A stretch of DNA of 35,713 bases from an uncultured bacterium (GCA_937905825.1 CALCXM010000140.1:1-35713); one strand, 5' to 3'. Positions 25,241-33,771 are shown, counted from the first letter of the stretch. Numbers and translations are program-made. The notes: a model not told the origin generated them from the sequence alone.

Positions 25241-26221
25241 TCAAGTCGGGGACGTCTCTGATCGACCCTTCGTGAGGGACTGGATCAATCGTTCGAGGTC
25301 TTGCGCTTCTCGCTCGGGCCGGGTGCTCGCTTGCTTCTGAAGGCTGCGCTGGTGGAGTTCTTCCAGGAAGGCCGGATCCTCTTCGGCCCGTCGCAAGAGT
25401 TCGGCGAGGGCCTTTTCATCGTTCACGGGATACAGACCGGGGTGGTCCGCACCCATTAGCCCCTCGGTCGCAGGGATGCGGGTGGCCAGGACCGGAACGC
25501 CATAAGCGAAGGCCTCAGTCACCACTGCGGGGCCACCCTCTGCGAGGGAGGAGAGGACCAACAGCCTCGAATTCGCCAGCAGATTTTGGCTCTCCCCATA
25601 GCTGCGCGGACCCAACCATTCGAAGCGCGGATTCTCCCGCGCTTCTTGCTCTGCCTCGCGCCGGGAATCCTCGTCCAGCGCCTGGCCGATCAGCCGAACG
25701 TGGATCCTGGAGGTTGCCGGCAGGAGGCGCGCGGCCCGGGCGGTCAGCAGCGGGTCCTTCACCGGGCGCAGGTGCGCCAGCACACAAACTTGAAAACGAT
25801 CTGGATCCGGTGCGCCGACCGCCGCGCGAGGGGTGGCCGATTGCAACAGGAGCTCCGTTTTGGAGTGGTACTGCTCTGGGAGCTGCTTCACGGCATTGGG
25901 CTGCAGGATCACAAGGCGGGTGGCGAGAGCCAGGGCTCGTTCGATCTCCGGGTCCGGGGGCATGCCCTCCCGGTAGATGTCGGTCCCGGTCAGAACGAGG
26001 GCACTGGGGATCGGCGGATTGTGTTGCGCCGCGTGCTGGATGGCCTTGGAGCTCTTGCCGGCGTGCAAGGCGATCATCAGGTCGGATCCAATCTCGTCAA
26101 AGCTCGTACGTAGCTTGACCTCGTGTCCGAGTCCGCGCAGCAATCCGCTCATGCGCAAGGCGGTGACCCGGTTGCCGACTCGGGATCCGCTGGCGGCGGG
26201 GGTGACGAGGAGGATTCGCAT
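25241..26221 (-). CDS. GT4-type glycosyltransferase resembling SenB (TIGR04348) selenosugar synthase
   Basis: The 326-residue protein has a GT-B fold. The N-terminal half contains VTPAASGSRVGNRVTALRMS (6-25), LMIALHAGKSSKAI and LTGTDIYRE (77-85). I recognise these as marks of the TIGR04348 family, whose characterised member SenB joins selenium from selenophosphate to a UDP-sugar in selenoneine synthesis. The second half has LAHLRPVKDP, RFEWLGPRSYGES and the GT4 motif EGGPAVVTEA (228-237). Residues here are consistent with SenB, but SenA (EgtB-like) and SenC/SelD genes are not in the window, so the substrate is uncertain. It is convergent with the ABC1 gene, and its start lies 140 bases after the end of the radical SAM operon, beyond a hairpin. 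Confidence 0.85.
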   Translation of the reverse strand: MRILLVTPAASGSRVGNRVTALRMSGLLRGLGHEVKLRTSFDEIGSDLMIALHAGKSSKAIQHAAQHNPPIPSALVLTGTDIYREGMPPDPEIERALALATRLVILQPNAVKQLPEQYHSKTELLLQSATPRAAVGAPDPDRFQVCVLAHLRPVKDPLLTARAARLLPATSRIHVRLIGQALDEDSRREAEQEARENPRFEWLGPRSYGESQNLLANSRLLVLSSLAEGGPAVVTEAFAYGVPVLATRIPATEGLMGADHPGLYPVNDEKALAELLRRAEEDPAFLEELHQRSLQKQASTRPEREAQDLERLIQSLTKGRSETSPT

Positions 26222-26301
26222 GGGCTGATGATAGCGGCGGCACGCACGCTCCGTAGGGGGGAGCTACGCAGTCCACGGGATCATGCGCACAATGGGAATG
26301 A

Positions 26302-26338
26302 GCGAAGGCCCGCGGATCGTGGATCCCCGGGCCTTCGC
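26302..26338 (-). terminator. Strong hairpin after the radical SAM pair
   Basis: An inverted repeat with one mismatch, left arm 26302-26318 and right arm 26322-26338, begins 24 bases after the stop at 26362. It is very GC-rich (GCGAAGGCCCG and partner). The sequence after it on the minus strand (TCATTCCCATTG) is only modestly T-rich. It probably separates the radical SAM operon from the SenB-like gene. Confidence 0.65.
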
Positions 26339-26361
26339 CTGTTCCTGGTTTCGGACGTGAG

Positions 26362-27912
26362 TTAGGACTCGTCGCGTCCGGCGGCCACTTGGCCTTGGCC
26401 TGTGGCTTTCACGTACATGTGGAAGAGCTTCTGCTCGACCGGCATGCCATAGCTGCCGCGGCTCAAGCGCCAGCCAGCGATCTTGGAGAGAGCCTTGCGC
26501 ATCCACTCCGGACCTTCCGACACGTGCTGGTCGTAGATGGCCGCCGTGTTGTTGTAGCGGTCCCAAGTGTGCAGGACCGAAGCCGGAATCGGCGTGTTCT
26601 GGGAGTTGTACTTGTACTCGAAGCAGTCGCCCCAGCTCTCAAAGTCGTCGGGGGCCACGTAGCCCAAACTCACAGCTTGGTTGAAGTCCTCGGTTCCTGG
26701 GATCGGGCGGAAGGGGTAAACCTCCGAACCGGCCAAGGGGTACTTGTACTTAACCGCCGCGGCCTTGCGCAGGGTCTCTTCCATGGATTCCTGGGTTTCC
26801 CCGGGGTAGCCGATGATCCAGAACGTTCCAGGGATGATGCCGCGGTCCGCGAGCTTGCCGATGGCAGCCGGGATGTGCTCGATCTTGATGTGCTTCTTGA
26901 TGCGCTCTTGCATCTCAGCGGTACCGGTCTCAGCGCCGAGCCACAGGAGGTGACACTTCGATTCCTGCAGCAGGTCGAGGGTCTCTTCCTTGTAGTGCAT
27001 GATCGTTTCGACCTCGATCGTGCCGTTCCAGTGGATCGGAACCTTGTTCTCGATCAGGCTCTCGCAGAACTCGCGAGTGCGTTTTTCTGCCACGCCGAAG
27101 TTGGCGTCCTGGAAGCGCAGCACGTCGAATTTGAAGCGGTCCTGCAGCTCAGCGATCTCCTCGCCCAAGGCCGTGCCTTTAATCGCCTTCCAGCGACGCC
27201 CGGTCAATTGGGGGCTGCAGCAGAACGTGCAGTCTTCGGGGCAACCGAAGCTGGAGAAGAAGCTGAATCCAACCGGCGGGTTCGAGGGCGTCCATTTCCC
27301 CGGGAGGGGGAAGCGGTGCCGCACCTTCATGTTGGTGGGCTTGAGCTGCAAGTCGCGATAGCGATCGAACTCGAGCAGGTGCCAGGGAACTGGCTCAAAC
27401 TTCTCGAAGCCGACCACCGGGCGGTGGTCCGTGTAGACGACCTTGCCGTCACGCTTGATGGCGAGTCCGGCGACCGTGGAAAGGTCTTCGCCGTTGTACA
27501 ACGCGTTGACCACATCGCGGAAGGTAAGTTCACCTTGCCCGATGCCCACCGCGTCGGCCACGTTGCCGTTGAGGTACATCTCCGGGGTGACGCTGGGGAA
27601 CCAACCCCCTTGGATGATCGGAAGGTTCGGGTACTTCTCGCGTACAGCCTTGGCCGTCAAGTAGCCGTCATAGACCTGGTAGCCCAGGATCGACGAGCTA
27701 GCGAAGCACAAGGCTCCGTCGCAGGCTTCGAGAACCTTGCGCAGGTAGTCAGGCTCGATCATGGCATCGATCATTACGATCTCAAAGCCATCAACGACGG
27801 GACCTGAAGCAATTTGCAGGAGTTCGAGAGGTAGAAGGTCCGCGCTAAAGCTTTCGCCGCGGGCAGGGTCCGCACGGTGCGGCAAGAACAGGACGACTTT
27901 TTTGGAAGACAT
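26362..27912 (-). CDS. B12-binding-domain radical SAM protein, second of a tandem pair
   Basis: The 516-residue protein has an N-terminal Rossmann domain of B12-binding type (about 1-145: VVLFLPHRADP, MIDAMIEPDYL, IIQGGWFPSVTPEMY, GIGQGELTF). A radical SAM domain follows, with the iron-sulphur motif Cys224-x3-Cys228-x2-Cys231 (FGCPEDCTFCCSP). After it come RFQDANFG, WLGAETGTAE and GTFWIIGYPGETQESM, then a family C-terminal tail. The N-domain lacks an obvious Asp-x-His-x-x-Gly cobalamin signature, so B12 may bind base-off without a protein His. It is six bases downstream of its paralogue and shares its order of motifs. The reaction is unknown; COG1032 members methylate or form C-C bonds, often on lipids or cofactors. 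Confidence 0.93.
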   Translation of the reverse strand: MSSKKVVLFLPHRADPARGESFSADLLPLELLQIASGPVVDGFEIVMIDAMIEPDYLRKVLEACDGALCFASSSILGYQVYDGYLTAKAVREKYPNLPIIQGGWFPSVTPEMYLNGNVADAVGIGQGELTFRDVVNALYNGEDLSTVAGLAIKRDGKVVYTDHRPVVGFEKFEPVPWHLLEFDRYRDLQLKPTNMKVRHRFPLPGKWTPSNPPVGFSFFSSFGCPEDCTFCCSPQLTGRRWKAIKGTALGEEIAELQDRFKFDVLRFQDANFGVAEKRTREFCESLIENKVPIHWNGTIEVETIMHYKEETLDLLQESKCHLLWLGAETGTAEMQERIKKHIKIEHIPAAIGKLADRGIIPGTFWIIGYPGETQESMEETLRKAAAVKYKYPLAGSEVYPFRPIPGTEDFNQAVSLGYVAPDDFESWGDCFEYKYNSQNTPIPASVLHTWDRYNNTAAIYDQHVSEGPEWMRKALSKIAGWRLSRGSYGMPVEQKLFHMYVKATGQGQVAAGRDES

Positions 27913-27918
27913 GCGCTG

Positions 27919-29505
27919 TTAGGCAGTGACGTTGCTGGTCTTGGTATCCGCGTTCAGTTTGTTTTCCTGAGTGCGGCTGCCAGACATGCGAACGAGAGTG
28001 TGGAAGAGCTTTTGCTCAAGCGGGAAGTCAAAATTGTTCGTGCGCAGTCTCCAACCGGAGATCTTGCGCATGAATTCGCGGACGAGATTGGAGCCTTCCT
28101 TGGCAAGGCTGTCATAGAACGTGGAGGTGACGCCGTAGCGACGCCAGGTTCGGACGACTTCTTCGGGAAGGCCCGATCCGCCGATCTCATACTTGTACTC
28201 CAATACATCGCCCCATTCGGCCAGGCTGGCAGGGGGGACGTATCCCAGTTGGATCGCCTTATTGTAATCCTCACTTCCTGGGATGGCCCGGAAGGGGAAG
28301 ACGTCGCTGGGGGAGTTGGGGAACATGTGCTTGGTCTTGGCGGCCACCGTGATGGTGTCCAGCATCGACTGGGCGCTCTCTTCGGGATAGCCGATGATCC
28401 AGGAAACACCGGTTTGGATGCCGCGTTCGTTCAAACGCGTCAGCGCCGGGCCCAGGTTGTTGCGGATGTCGATCTTTTTCTTGATCCGCAGTTGCTGCTC
28501 TTCCGTTCCGGCCTCGGCGCCGAGGGCGGCCATGTGGAATTTGGAAGCGGCTAGCTTGTCCAGCGAAGCGTCCTTGTAGCGCGCGATCGTTTCGATCTCG
28601 TAGGTGCCGTTCCACCAGAAGGGCGAGTCGTTCTTGATGAGGTAGTCGCAGAACTCGTTCGAGCGCTTTTCGTGCACGCCGAAGTTGGCGTCCTGGAAGC
28701 GCAGGATGTTGAAGTTGAAGCGCTCGTAGCATTCCATGATGCGCTCGCCGAGCAGGGGCCCGGAAATTGCCTTCCAGCGTTGGTTGGTGAGCATCGGGCT
28801 GCAGCAGAAGGTGCAGGGCTCGGGGCAACCGAAGCTGGAGTAGTAGCTAAAGCCACGCAGTTCGGTGCCGGGCTTCATGTCCCAGGGATCTGCGTACTTG
28901 TGGCGAACCTTCCACTTGTTGGACTTGTCGTTCTGAAGAGTGACGTACTCCTCAAAGTCGATCAAGTGCCAAGGGCAGTCCGGGATGTCCTTGAAACCGA
29001 CGACCTTGCGATGCTCGGTGTAGTGCGGCTTGCCGTCCCTCAGAATGCAGAGCCCGGGCACATTGGCGATGTCCTCGCCACTCTCGAGGGCCTGGATGTA
29101 CTCCCAGAAGGTGAACTCGCCTTGTCCAAGCGCCACCGCGTCTGCGATGTTTTCCTTGAGGTACTGCTCGGGCAGCACGCTGGGGAACCAACCGCCCCAG
29201 ATCATCGGAAGGTTCGGGAAGCGCTCGCGAATGGCCTTGGCCACTTCGGCCCCGTGGGCGACTTGGTAGCCGAGGATGCAAGAGCTGCCGAACAGCAGGG
29301 CGCCGTCGCAGAGCTCCATCAAGCGCTTCATGTAGTCCTCGTGGACCATAGCGTCGACGATCACGACCTCGTAGCCCTCGCGGTCCGGAATTCCCGCGAT
29401 TTGCAGCAATTCCAGGGGCAGCAGGTCTGCACTCACCCGGACTCCCTCCGCGGGGTCTGCGCGATGGGGCAGGAAGAGGACGATGCGTTTCTTTTGGACG
29501 ATCAT
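27919..29505 (-). CDS. B12-binding-domain radical SAM protein, first of a tandem pair
   Basis: I choose the ATG at 29505 (MIVQKKRIVLFLPHRADP) because its start lines up with that of the paralogue; the longer frame adds 44 non-matching residues. The 528-residue product has the B12-type domain (VVIVDAMVHEDYM, MIWGGWFPSVLPEQY, ALGQGEFTF) and the SAM iron-sulphur motif Cys227-x3-Cys231-x2-Cys234 (FGCPEPCTFCCSP). RFQDANFGVHEKRS and ALGAEAGTEEQ match the paralogue, and the shared tail GWRL ... EQKLFH closes both. The two genes are clearly a duplication that has diverged, so they may act in sequence on one substrate or form a heterodimer. No methyltransferase acceptor or carrier gene lies next to them. 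Confidence 0.92.
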   Translation of the reverse strand: MIVQKKRIVLFLPHRADPAEGVRVSADLLPLELLQIAGIPDREGYEVVIVDAMVHEDYMKRLMELCDGALLFGSSCILGYQVAHGAEVAKAIRERFPNLPMIWGGWFPSVLPEQYLKENIADAVALGQGEFTFWEYIQALESGEDIANVPGLCILRDGKPHYTEHRKVVGFKDIPDCPWHLIDFEEYVTLQNDKSNKWKVRHKYADPWDMKPGTELRGFSYYSSFGCPEPCTFCCSPMLTNQRWKAISGPLLGERIMECYERFNFNILRFQDANFGVHEKRSNEFCDYLIKNDSPFWWNGTYEIETIARYKDASLDKLAASKFHMAALGAEAGTEEQQLRIKKKIDIRNNLGPALTRLNERGIQTGVSWIIGYPEESAQSMLDTITVAAKTKHMFPNSPSDVFPFRAIPGSEDYNKAIQLGYVPPASLAEWGDVLEYKYEIGGSGLPEEVVRTWRRYGVTSTFYDSLAKEGSNLVREFMRKISGWRLRTNNFDFPLEQKLFHTLVRMSGSRTQENKLNADTKTSNVTA

Positions 29506-29964
29506 CGAGTTGCGCCAGACCGAGTTCTCGATCTGGGCTCGCGGATAGGTTGAAGGTTGGAAAATCGGGCGGTGCGGTGTCGCCACGCGCCCCAGGGGGT
29601 CCTCGGAAAGGAATTCCCCTCGAACTCTGACGTGCACGTAATGCTACCACCCGCCACTCACTCCGGCTGGAGATTCTAGGAGTCTAGTGCGGACTTTCGC
29701 CTTTTTTGGGGGCGCGACAAGAGCTCAATGGAGCTTCCTGGCGGACAGCGCCAATCTCCACTCCGGCTGGCATTCCCGTGTCCTGGGGAGGTCACGGCGG
29801 GGGGCCGCCCCGCGTTCCCCCTCTCTTCGTTCAGGGAGTCGTCCGCAGGGAGGGGTGGGGGCTCTGGAGGGCCCCAGGGGCCGATTCAAGAGCCGGTTGT
29901 CGGGAGCCCCACCCCCGACAGCCGAAGCTCTCCCTCGTGACCTTTCGTGATTCCGATCAGCGGC
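29506..29964. other. 459-base gap upstream of the radical SAM operon
   Basis: This stretch has no supported gene. It should hold the promoter of the radical SAM pair and the 3' end of the operon ending at 29965. CACTCCGGCTGG occurs twice, at 29659-29670 and 29759-29770, exactly 100 bases apart. A run of six T lies at 29702-29707. I cannot place a convincing promoter. Confidence 0.5.
29890..29930 (-). terminator. Hairpin after the exported-protein operon
   Basis: An 11-bp stem with one G-T wobble (arms 29894-29904 and 29914-29924, loop of nine) is extended by GAGC/GCTC with a two-base bulge. It lies 35-75 bases beyond the stop at 29965. There is no real U-tract, so termination efficiency is unclear. 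Confidence 0.55.
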
Positions 29965-31194
29965 TCAGTACGCGAGAGTCACCCATTCAGCCCAGGCGCT
30001 GTCGAAGTCCGTGTAGGTGTAGCCGAAGTGCTCCTTGAAGAGGTCCCGGTGCGCGTCCGGGATGTTGGAGCCGTCGGGATAGCCCTCCGCATTGGTGCGG
30101 CCCTTGAGGTCCACCAGGAATTTGGCGAGCTCGTCTGGCTTGGTCTGGTAGAGGAAGTCGACCATCGACCAGGTGCAGAAGTGGTCGTCGAGTTCCATCT
30201 CGCCATAGTTCTTGAGGCGGATCAGTTGGGCCATGCGCGGGGCCTTGCTCGACGCGACGAGCCCGCGCACCTTGGCTCCCCAATCCTTCACCTTGGACTC
30301 GATCGGAACCGAGCCCTCGGAGCCGTCAAAGGTATTGAAGTCGGGGGAGATGCGACGCTCCATGAAGTGCGCCAAGCCCTCGTGCAGCCAGATCGGCGTG
30401 TCGTAGCTGTAGTGCCGCAGGCCGTCGTACAGGTTGTGGGCCATATTGAAGCCCAGGTGGCTGTGCATGGCCGGGTCCTTGCGCAGGCTTCCGTGTTGCG
30501 TGTGAGCGGTGAGCGTGATGCTGTCCCGGTGCACCACGTTCCAACGCTGGGTGCGATCGAGCTGGAGCCCGAAGTGCTTGTTGAGGAAATCCACGAAGAC
30601 GGCTTTGCTCGGCAGGAGCAGGACCTCGTACTTGCCCTTCTGCCCGAGGAAGGGACCTTCTCCCATGTACATGCCCTTGCGATTCCAGGCCTTCGACCCA
30701 TCGGGGAAGTCCGTCTTCTCCAACTGCACGATGCTCAGGAAATCGGTGTAGATGTCCTCCAGGCGCATGATGGTCAAGTGCGCGCGCAACCAAGGATCGA
30801 GCACTTTGGTCTTCGGGTTGACTAAGGGCAGACGCTCACTGAGGCGCGTCAGGTCCTCCATGATCTCCTTCTTTTCCTTCTGGGGAACCTTGTAGGAGCC
30901 CAAGGCGAAACCGAGTTGGAAGTTCTCCGACTCCAGCCAACGGATGTCCGAGTTGGCCAGGAACGCGTCGATGTCCGCAGTGTCCGTCGAACCGAATTCA
31001 AACCCGCCGTGATTGATGATGCCGGCGGCCTTCATCGTCTCGGGGCTGCCTCCGTCCGTGTACGGATCGTTCTTGGCGTGATTGGCGGGGAAGTCGCGAT
31101 CCAGCAGTTTTTGGGCGCTGGCCGTGTCGAACAGGCAAACGCTAAGCAGCAGAGTGGTTAGGAAGTGGATGGGTCTCAAAGCCTGGATTTCCAT
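29965..31194 (-). CDS. Secreted protein resembling a gluzincin peptidase with degenerate zinc motif
   Basis: The 409-residue protein has a signal peptide (about 1-27, cleavage after TASA). The C-terminal half has the layout of DUF1570/peptidase-MA-like proteins: a helix where HExxH belongs, then TPIWLHEGLAHFMERR (266-281), the glutamate helix that supplies the third zinc ligand. The first motif here reads GFNMAH (248-253), with Phe and Asn where His and Glu are expected. It may be a catalytically dead relative or may use HEGLAH differently; this is inference. Its start overlaps the HEAT protein gene by 19 bases, and it ends a four-gene operon for exported proteins. No good Shine-Dalgarno is seen. 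Confidence 0.88.
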   Translation of the reverse strand: MEIQALRPIHFLTTLLLSVCLFDTASAQKLLDRDFPANHAKNDPYTDGGSPETMKAAGIINHGGFEFGSTDTADIDAFLANSDIRWLESENFQLGFALGSYKVPQKEKKEIMEDLTRLSERLPLVNPKTKVLDPWLRAHLTIMRLEDIYTDFLSIVQLEKTDFPDGSKAWNRKGMYMGEGPFLGQKGKYEVLLLPSKAVFVDFLNKHFGLQLDRTQRWNVVHRDSITLTAHTQHGSLRKDPAMHSHLGFNMAHNLYDGLRHYSYDTPIWLHEGLAHFMERRISPDFNTFDGSEGSVPIESKVKDWGAKVRGLVASSKAPRMAQLIRLKNYGEMELDDHFCTWSMVDFLYQTKPDELAKFLVDLKGRTNAEGYPDGSNIPDAHRDLFKEHFGYTYTDFDSAWAEWVTLAY

Positions 31195-32144
31195 TTGTTG
31201 GCGCGTTCGATGGCCTCGAACACGGGCAGTTTATCAAGGGGGGGATCACCGTCCACGATACCGCGCAGGGCGTTGATCGCGGCGACTCGCAAGGTGTTGT
31301 CGGTGCTGTCTAGGATAGGACGGACCAAGGGAGCCGCGGTCGCTTTGTCTCCGCAAGCCGCGAGCAAACGCAGGGCGGCGACCTTTCCTTTGCGAGAGCC
31401 TTCGGCCAAGAGCGGGGCCACGCGGCTCGTGGCTTCCGCACCTCGCAGGGCACCCAGGGCCGTGTGCGTGAGCTTGCCGTGTTCCTTCCAGTTGGACTCC
31501 GTATCCGCGCAGATCAAGTCGAAGCCATCGAATGAGCCGGTCGAGGCAGCGCAAACCGCCGCCGCAAAAATCTCATTGTCGTCGCGACCGCGCTTGCGGG
31601 CATTCGCTGCCTTGAAGGCCTTCTCGGCGCCCTCGCGCAAGCCCGCGTCGGGAAACCCAGCGACGCGATAGAGCACCCAGGTGCGAGTGCCCAGGTCCCC
31701 GTGGGAGAAGTACTGCGCGAGCAAGCGCGTGTGTTCCGCCCCCGTGATGGTCTCCAACACCTCACGCATGCGCTCGAGGGCTTCGGGGTCCTTTTCCTTG
31801 CCGAACTTGTCGAGCAATCCGGGCGCGGCTCCCGGGCCGATCTCAACCAGTGCCGCCGCAGCTTGGGTACCCATCTCCGGCACGCGCGACTTGCGCAGAC
31901 GTTCGACTTCGGACTTGACCAATCGCTCGTCCACCTCGGGCCAGGCTTCGAGACGCTTGATTTCGTCCTTCGCCTCAGAGTCCTTTTTTTCTTGCGGGTC
32001 CGAGTCCTGCAGGCTCAAGGGTCCCGGGCTGTTGGCGGGCAACGCCACGGCGCTGGAGCCAGCTGCGCTTCCAAAGAGTCCAAGAGTCAGGGCGCAGGCC
32101 ACCCAGCCCTGCCGAAGGGGACGCTCGTTTCGGGTCGTTTTCAT
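31176..32144 (-). CDS. Exported HEAT-repeat-like protein
   Basis: I choose the ATG at 32144 (MKTTRNERPLRQGWVACALT) because it overlaps the preceding stop as ATGA and gives an N-terminal signal sequence (CALTLGLFGSAAGSSAVA). The long upstream frame runs over the neighbouring gene. The 322-residue product has a charged linker (DSDPQEKKDSEAKDEIKRLE) and then helical HEAT-type units, for example GTQAAAALVEIGPGAAPGLLD, KGKVAALRLLAACGDKATAA and DNTLRVAAINALRGIVDGD. Such solenoids bind partners. It probably lies in the periplasm with the other products of its operon. Confidence 0.88.
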   Translation of the reverse strand: MKTTRNERPLRQGWVACALTLGLFGSAAGSSAVALPANSPGPLSLQDSDPQEKKDSEAKDEIKRLEAWPEVDERLVKSEVERLRKSRVPEMGTQAAAALVEIGPGAAPGLLDKFGKEKDPEALERMREVLETITGAEHTRLLAQYFSHGDLGTRTWVLYRVAGFPDAGLREGAEKAFKAANARKRGRDDNEIFAAAVCAASTGSFDGFDLICADTESNWKEHGKLTHTALGALRGAEATSRVAPLLAEGSRKGKVAALRLLAACGDKATAAPLVRPILDSTDNTLRVAAINALRGIVDGDPPLDKLPVFEAIERANKWKSRL

Positions 32145-32812
32145 TCTGCTTCTCGGGTGCTGTATTTGTACTTGGCCGGGATCAAGGATTCCCAGGCCGG
32201 GTCGACGATTTGGAGGGGGCCCTGCACGCAGCGGTCGATCAGTCCGCCAGGATTGGAAACGTAGGGGAAGCTCTGGACGACGATTTTCATGACCTCCCGA
32301 TCGGGCTTGGCCTGGGGATTTCTGCGCACCATGCGAATCACCGCGAAGCGCCCGCTGAACTCCACAATACCAGAGGTTTGCCCCGGCTCGAGCTCTCGGG
32401 CGACCAGCCAGGTCTCCAGGCCTATATCCAGCCAATTCCCGTCGGTCGGGTCGCCGAGGTCCTGCGGGCCAGCCTCGGGCGGACCTTTGGATCCATTCTC
32501 CAGCCACTTCTTCGCGGCCTCGAGCACTTGGGCTCGCTGCTCCCCGGCCACTGCGATGCCGAAGGCCTTCGGCAGTGCGCAATGAGTCAAGATCATGCGC
32601 CTTCGATGGCCCTCGGTGAAGCCTGGCTCGATGTCCAAGATGGCCGCGATGTCTGCGTCGACGCTCTCCATGGAGATCGGACTGCCGTTGATCACAGCGA
32701 CCGTTCCCGGGGGCCAAGCGCCAGGGCCATCGGATCCCGCTCCACAGCCCAAGCTGAGAGCGAGCAAGAGCACCAGAGCGCAGGCGAACAGGTTGCGAAT
32801 TCGAGCGTTCAC
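32141..32812 (-). CDS. SurA/PpiC-like exported lipoprotein
   Basis: The 223-residue protein starts at a GTG seven bases after the preceding gene. The N-terminus is a lipoprotein-like signal (CALVLLLALSLGC, Cys23); the box S-L-G-C is not fully canonical. The segment GTVAVINGSPISMESVDADI is typical of SurA N-terminal chaperone domains. The later GDPTDGNWLDIG, LEPGQTSGIVEFSGRFAVIRMV resembles the end of a parvulin (PpiC) domain, so it may be a short foldase or a prolyl isomerase-like protein at a membrane. Full parvulin catalytic residues are not obvious. Its stop overlaps the HEAT gene start by four bases. Confidence 0.82.
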   Translation of the reverse strand: MNARIRNLFACALVLLLALSLGCGAGSDGPGAWPPGTVAVINGSPISMESVDADIAAILDIEPGFTEGHRRRMILTHCALPKAFGIAVAGEQRAQVLEAAKKWLENGSKGPPEAGPQDLGDPTDGNWLDIGLETWLVARELEPGQTSGIVEFSGRFAVIRMVRRNPQAKPDREVMKIVVQSFPYVSNPGGLIDRCVQGPLQIVDPAWESLIPAKYKYSTREAE

Positions 32813-32819
32813 GGGTTTT

Positions 32820-33521
32820 CTATTCGTCGAGTTTGATGTCGAAGGCTTGCACGAAAGAGGAAGCCTTTTCCACCAGGAAGGAGTAGGCCTCCATCACATT
32901 GCCTTCGATGGAGTCGAAGCCGGTCTCAGCGCTCATCGGGCCAGAAGTGCTCTGATTCTCCAAATAGAGGGTGCGCGAGTCCTGTGCGTAGTTCTCGATG
33001 CGAACGGCGTTTGAGCTGCGACTGGCCTGGGAGGGCGGGAACACCATACGCAGGCCGAAGATCTGTGGGTCCTGCTGGAACACGTCGATCATGTCCCCAA
33101 AGCCGAACAACCCGTCACGCATGTAGCTGACGGCGTCTTCAAACTTGCGCGGGTTCACCAGGGTTCGAATCGTGACCTGTTGACCGGCGAAGTTGTCCAG
33201 CTTGCGCTCCGCAGAAGAATCCTGGGCGACGCGCATCACACGCTGGCTGAATTCCTCTGCCGTCAGGGCTCCAAGCTCCTCCCGAAACTGGATGCGATCG
33301 GGCAGGAAGGCCGCCTGGGAAACGGCCCCGGGCTTCATGCCCGGATTCGAGAGCACGGGCCCCATGGGGGTCACCGCGAAGCTGCTGTAGGGCGAGTTCC
33401 CCTGGGAGAAGTACCGATTGTGGAGGCGTTGGACGGCTTCCGTAGCGGGGGCCTGGGGGGGGTGAAAGAGTTCGCAGACGAAGGCGATCGTGCGGGTCGC
33501 GTAGGAAGTCATGGGCCTCAT
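32820..33521 (-). CDS. Unknown protein, 233 aa, first gene of the exported-protein operon
   Basis: I do not recognise this protein. The start may be the ATG at 33521 or the one at 33512 (MTSYATRTIAF). No Shine-Dalgarno decides. There is no signal peptide, so it is probably cytosolic. The content includes AAFLPDRIQFREELGALTAE, VTIRTLVNPRKFEDAVSYMR and VFQQDPQIFGLRMVFPP, with regular beta-alpha alternation. Late residues SFLVEKASSFVQAFDIKL look like a closing helix and strand. It is seven bases from the lipoprotein gene and faces the large foldase-like gene across a 250-base gap. Confidence 0.78.
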   Translation of the reverse strand: MRPMTSYATRTIAFVCELFHPPQAPATEAVQRLHNRYFSQGNSPYSSFAVTPMGPVLSNPGMKPGAVSQAAFLPDRIQFREELGALTAEEFSQRVMRVAQDSSAERKLDNFAGQQVTIRTLVNPRKFEDAVSYMRDGLFGFGDMIDVFQQDPQIFGLRMVFPPSQASRSSNAVRIENYAQDSRTLYLENQSTSGPMSAETGFDSIEGNVMEAYSFLVEKASSFVQAFDIKLDE

Positions 33522-33771
33522 GGCTCAGGTGGTGGGGAGATCCTGGAGATCTGCACAGGGTACCAAGGCTGGGGCCCTGAGTTTCGTCTCCTGGAGGGTT
33601 GTCGTGGGGGATTGGGGGCATCCTCTCAAGGCTCTTGGGTGTGCCTGGCGAAAAAAGACGGTTCTCGGGCTCACCACTCTGGGGGGAGCCACGTACCCTT
33701 TTGCTCCTCAACTGGGGGAGCCGAAACCTTCTTCGACGCGCCTCCCGAAACGACCCGCGAACTTGATCGTC
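33522..33771. other. Divergent intergenic region before the foldase-like gene
   Basis: These 250 bases must carry promoters for both directions. I see no clear -35/-10 pair or strong hairpin. The frame of the plus-strand gene stays open through it, but the predicted residues (Trp/Gly/Arg-rich, no signal peptide) look non-coding. Confidence 0.5.

Noticed and set aside
26389..27807. 472-codon open frame on the plus strand
   Set aside because: It is antisense to the radical SAM gene, which has intact cysteine motifs.
29687..30038. Small plus-strand frames after the radical SAM pair
   Set aside because: They are Gly/Pro/Arg-rich, lack start signals and overlap the end of the secreted protein gene and a hairpin.
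32145..32717. N-terminal extension of the HEAT protein frame
   Set aside because: It overlaps the whole lipoprotein gene. The ATG at 32144 gives a signal peptide and an ATGA overlap.
33511..33771. N-terminal extension of the foldase-like protein
   Set aside because: The residues look non-coding, and the ATG at 33772 starts a proper signal peptide.
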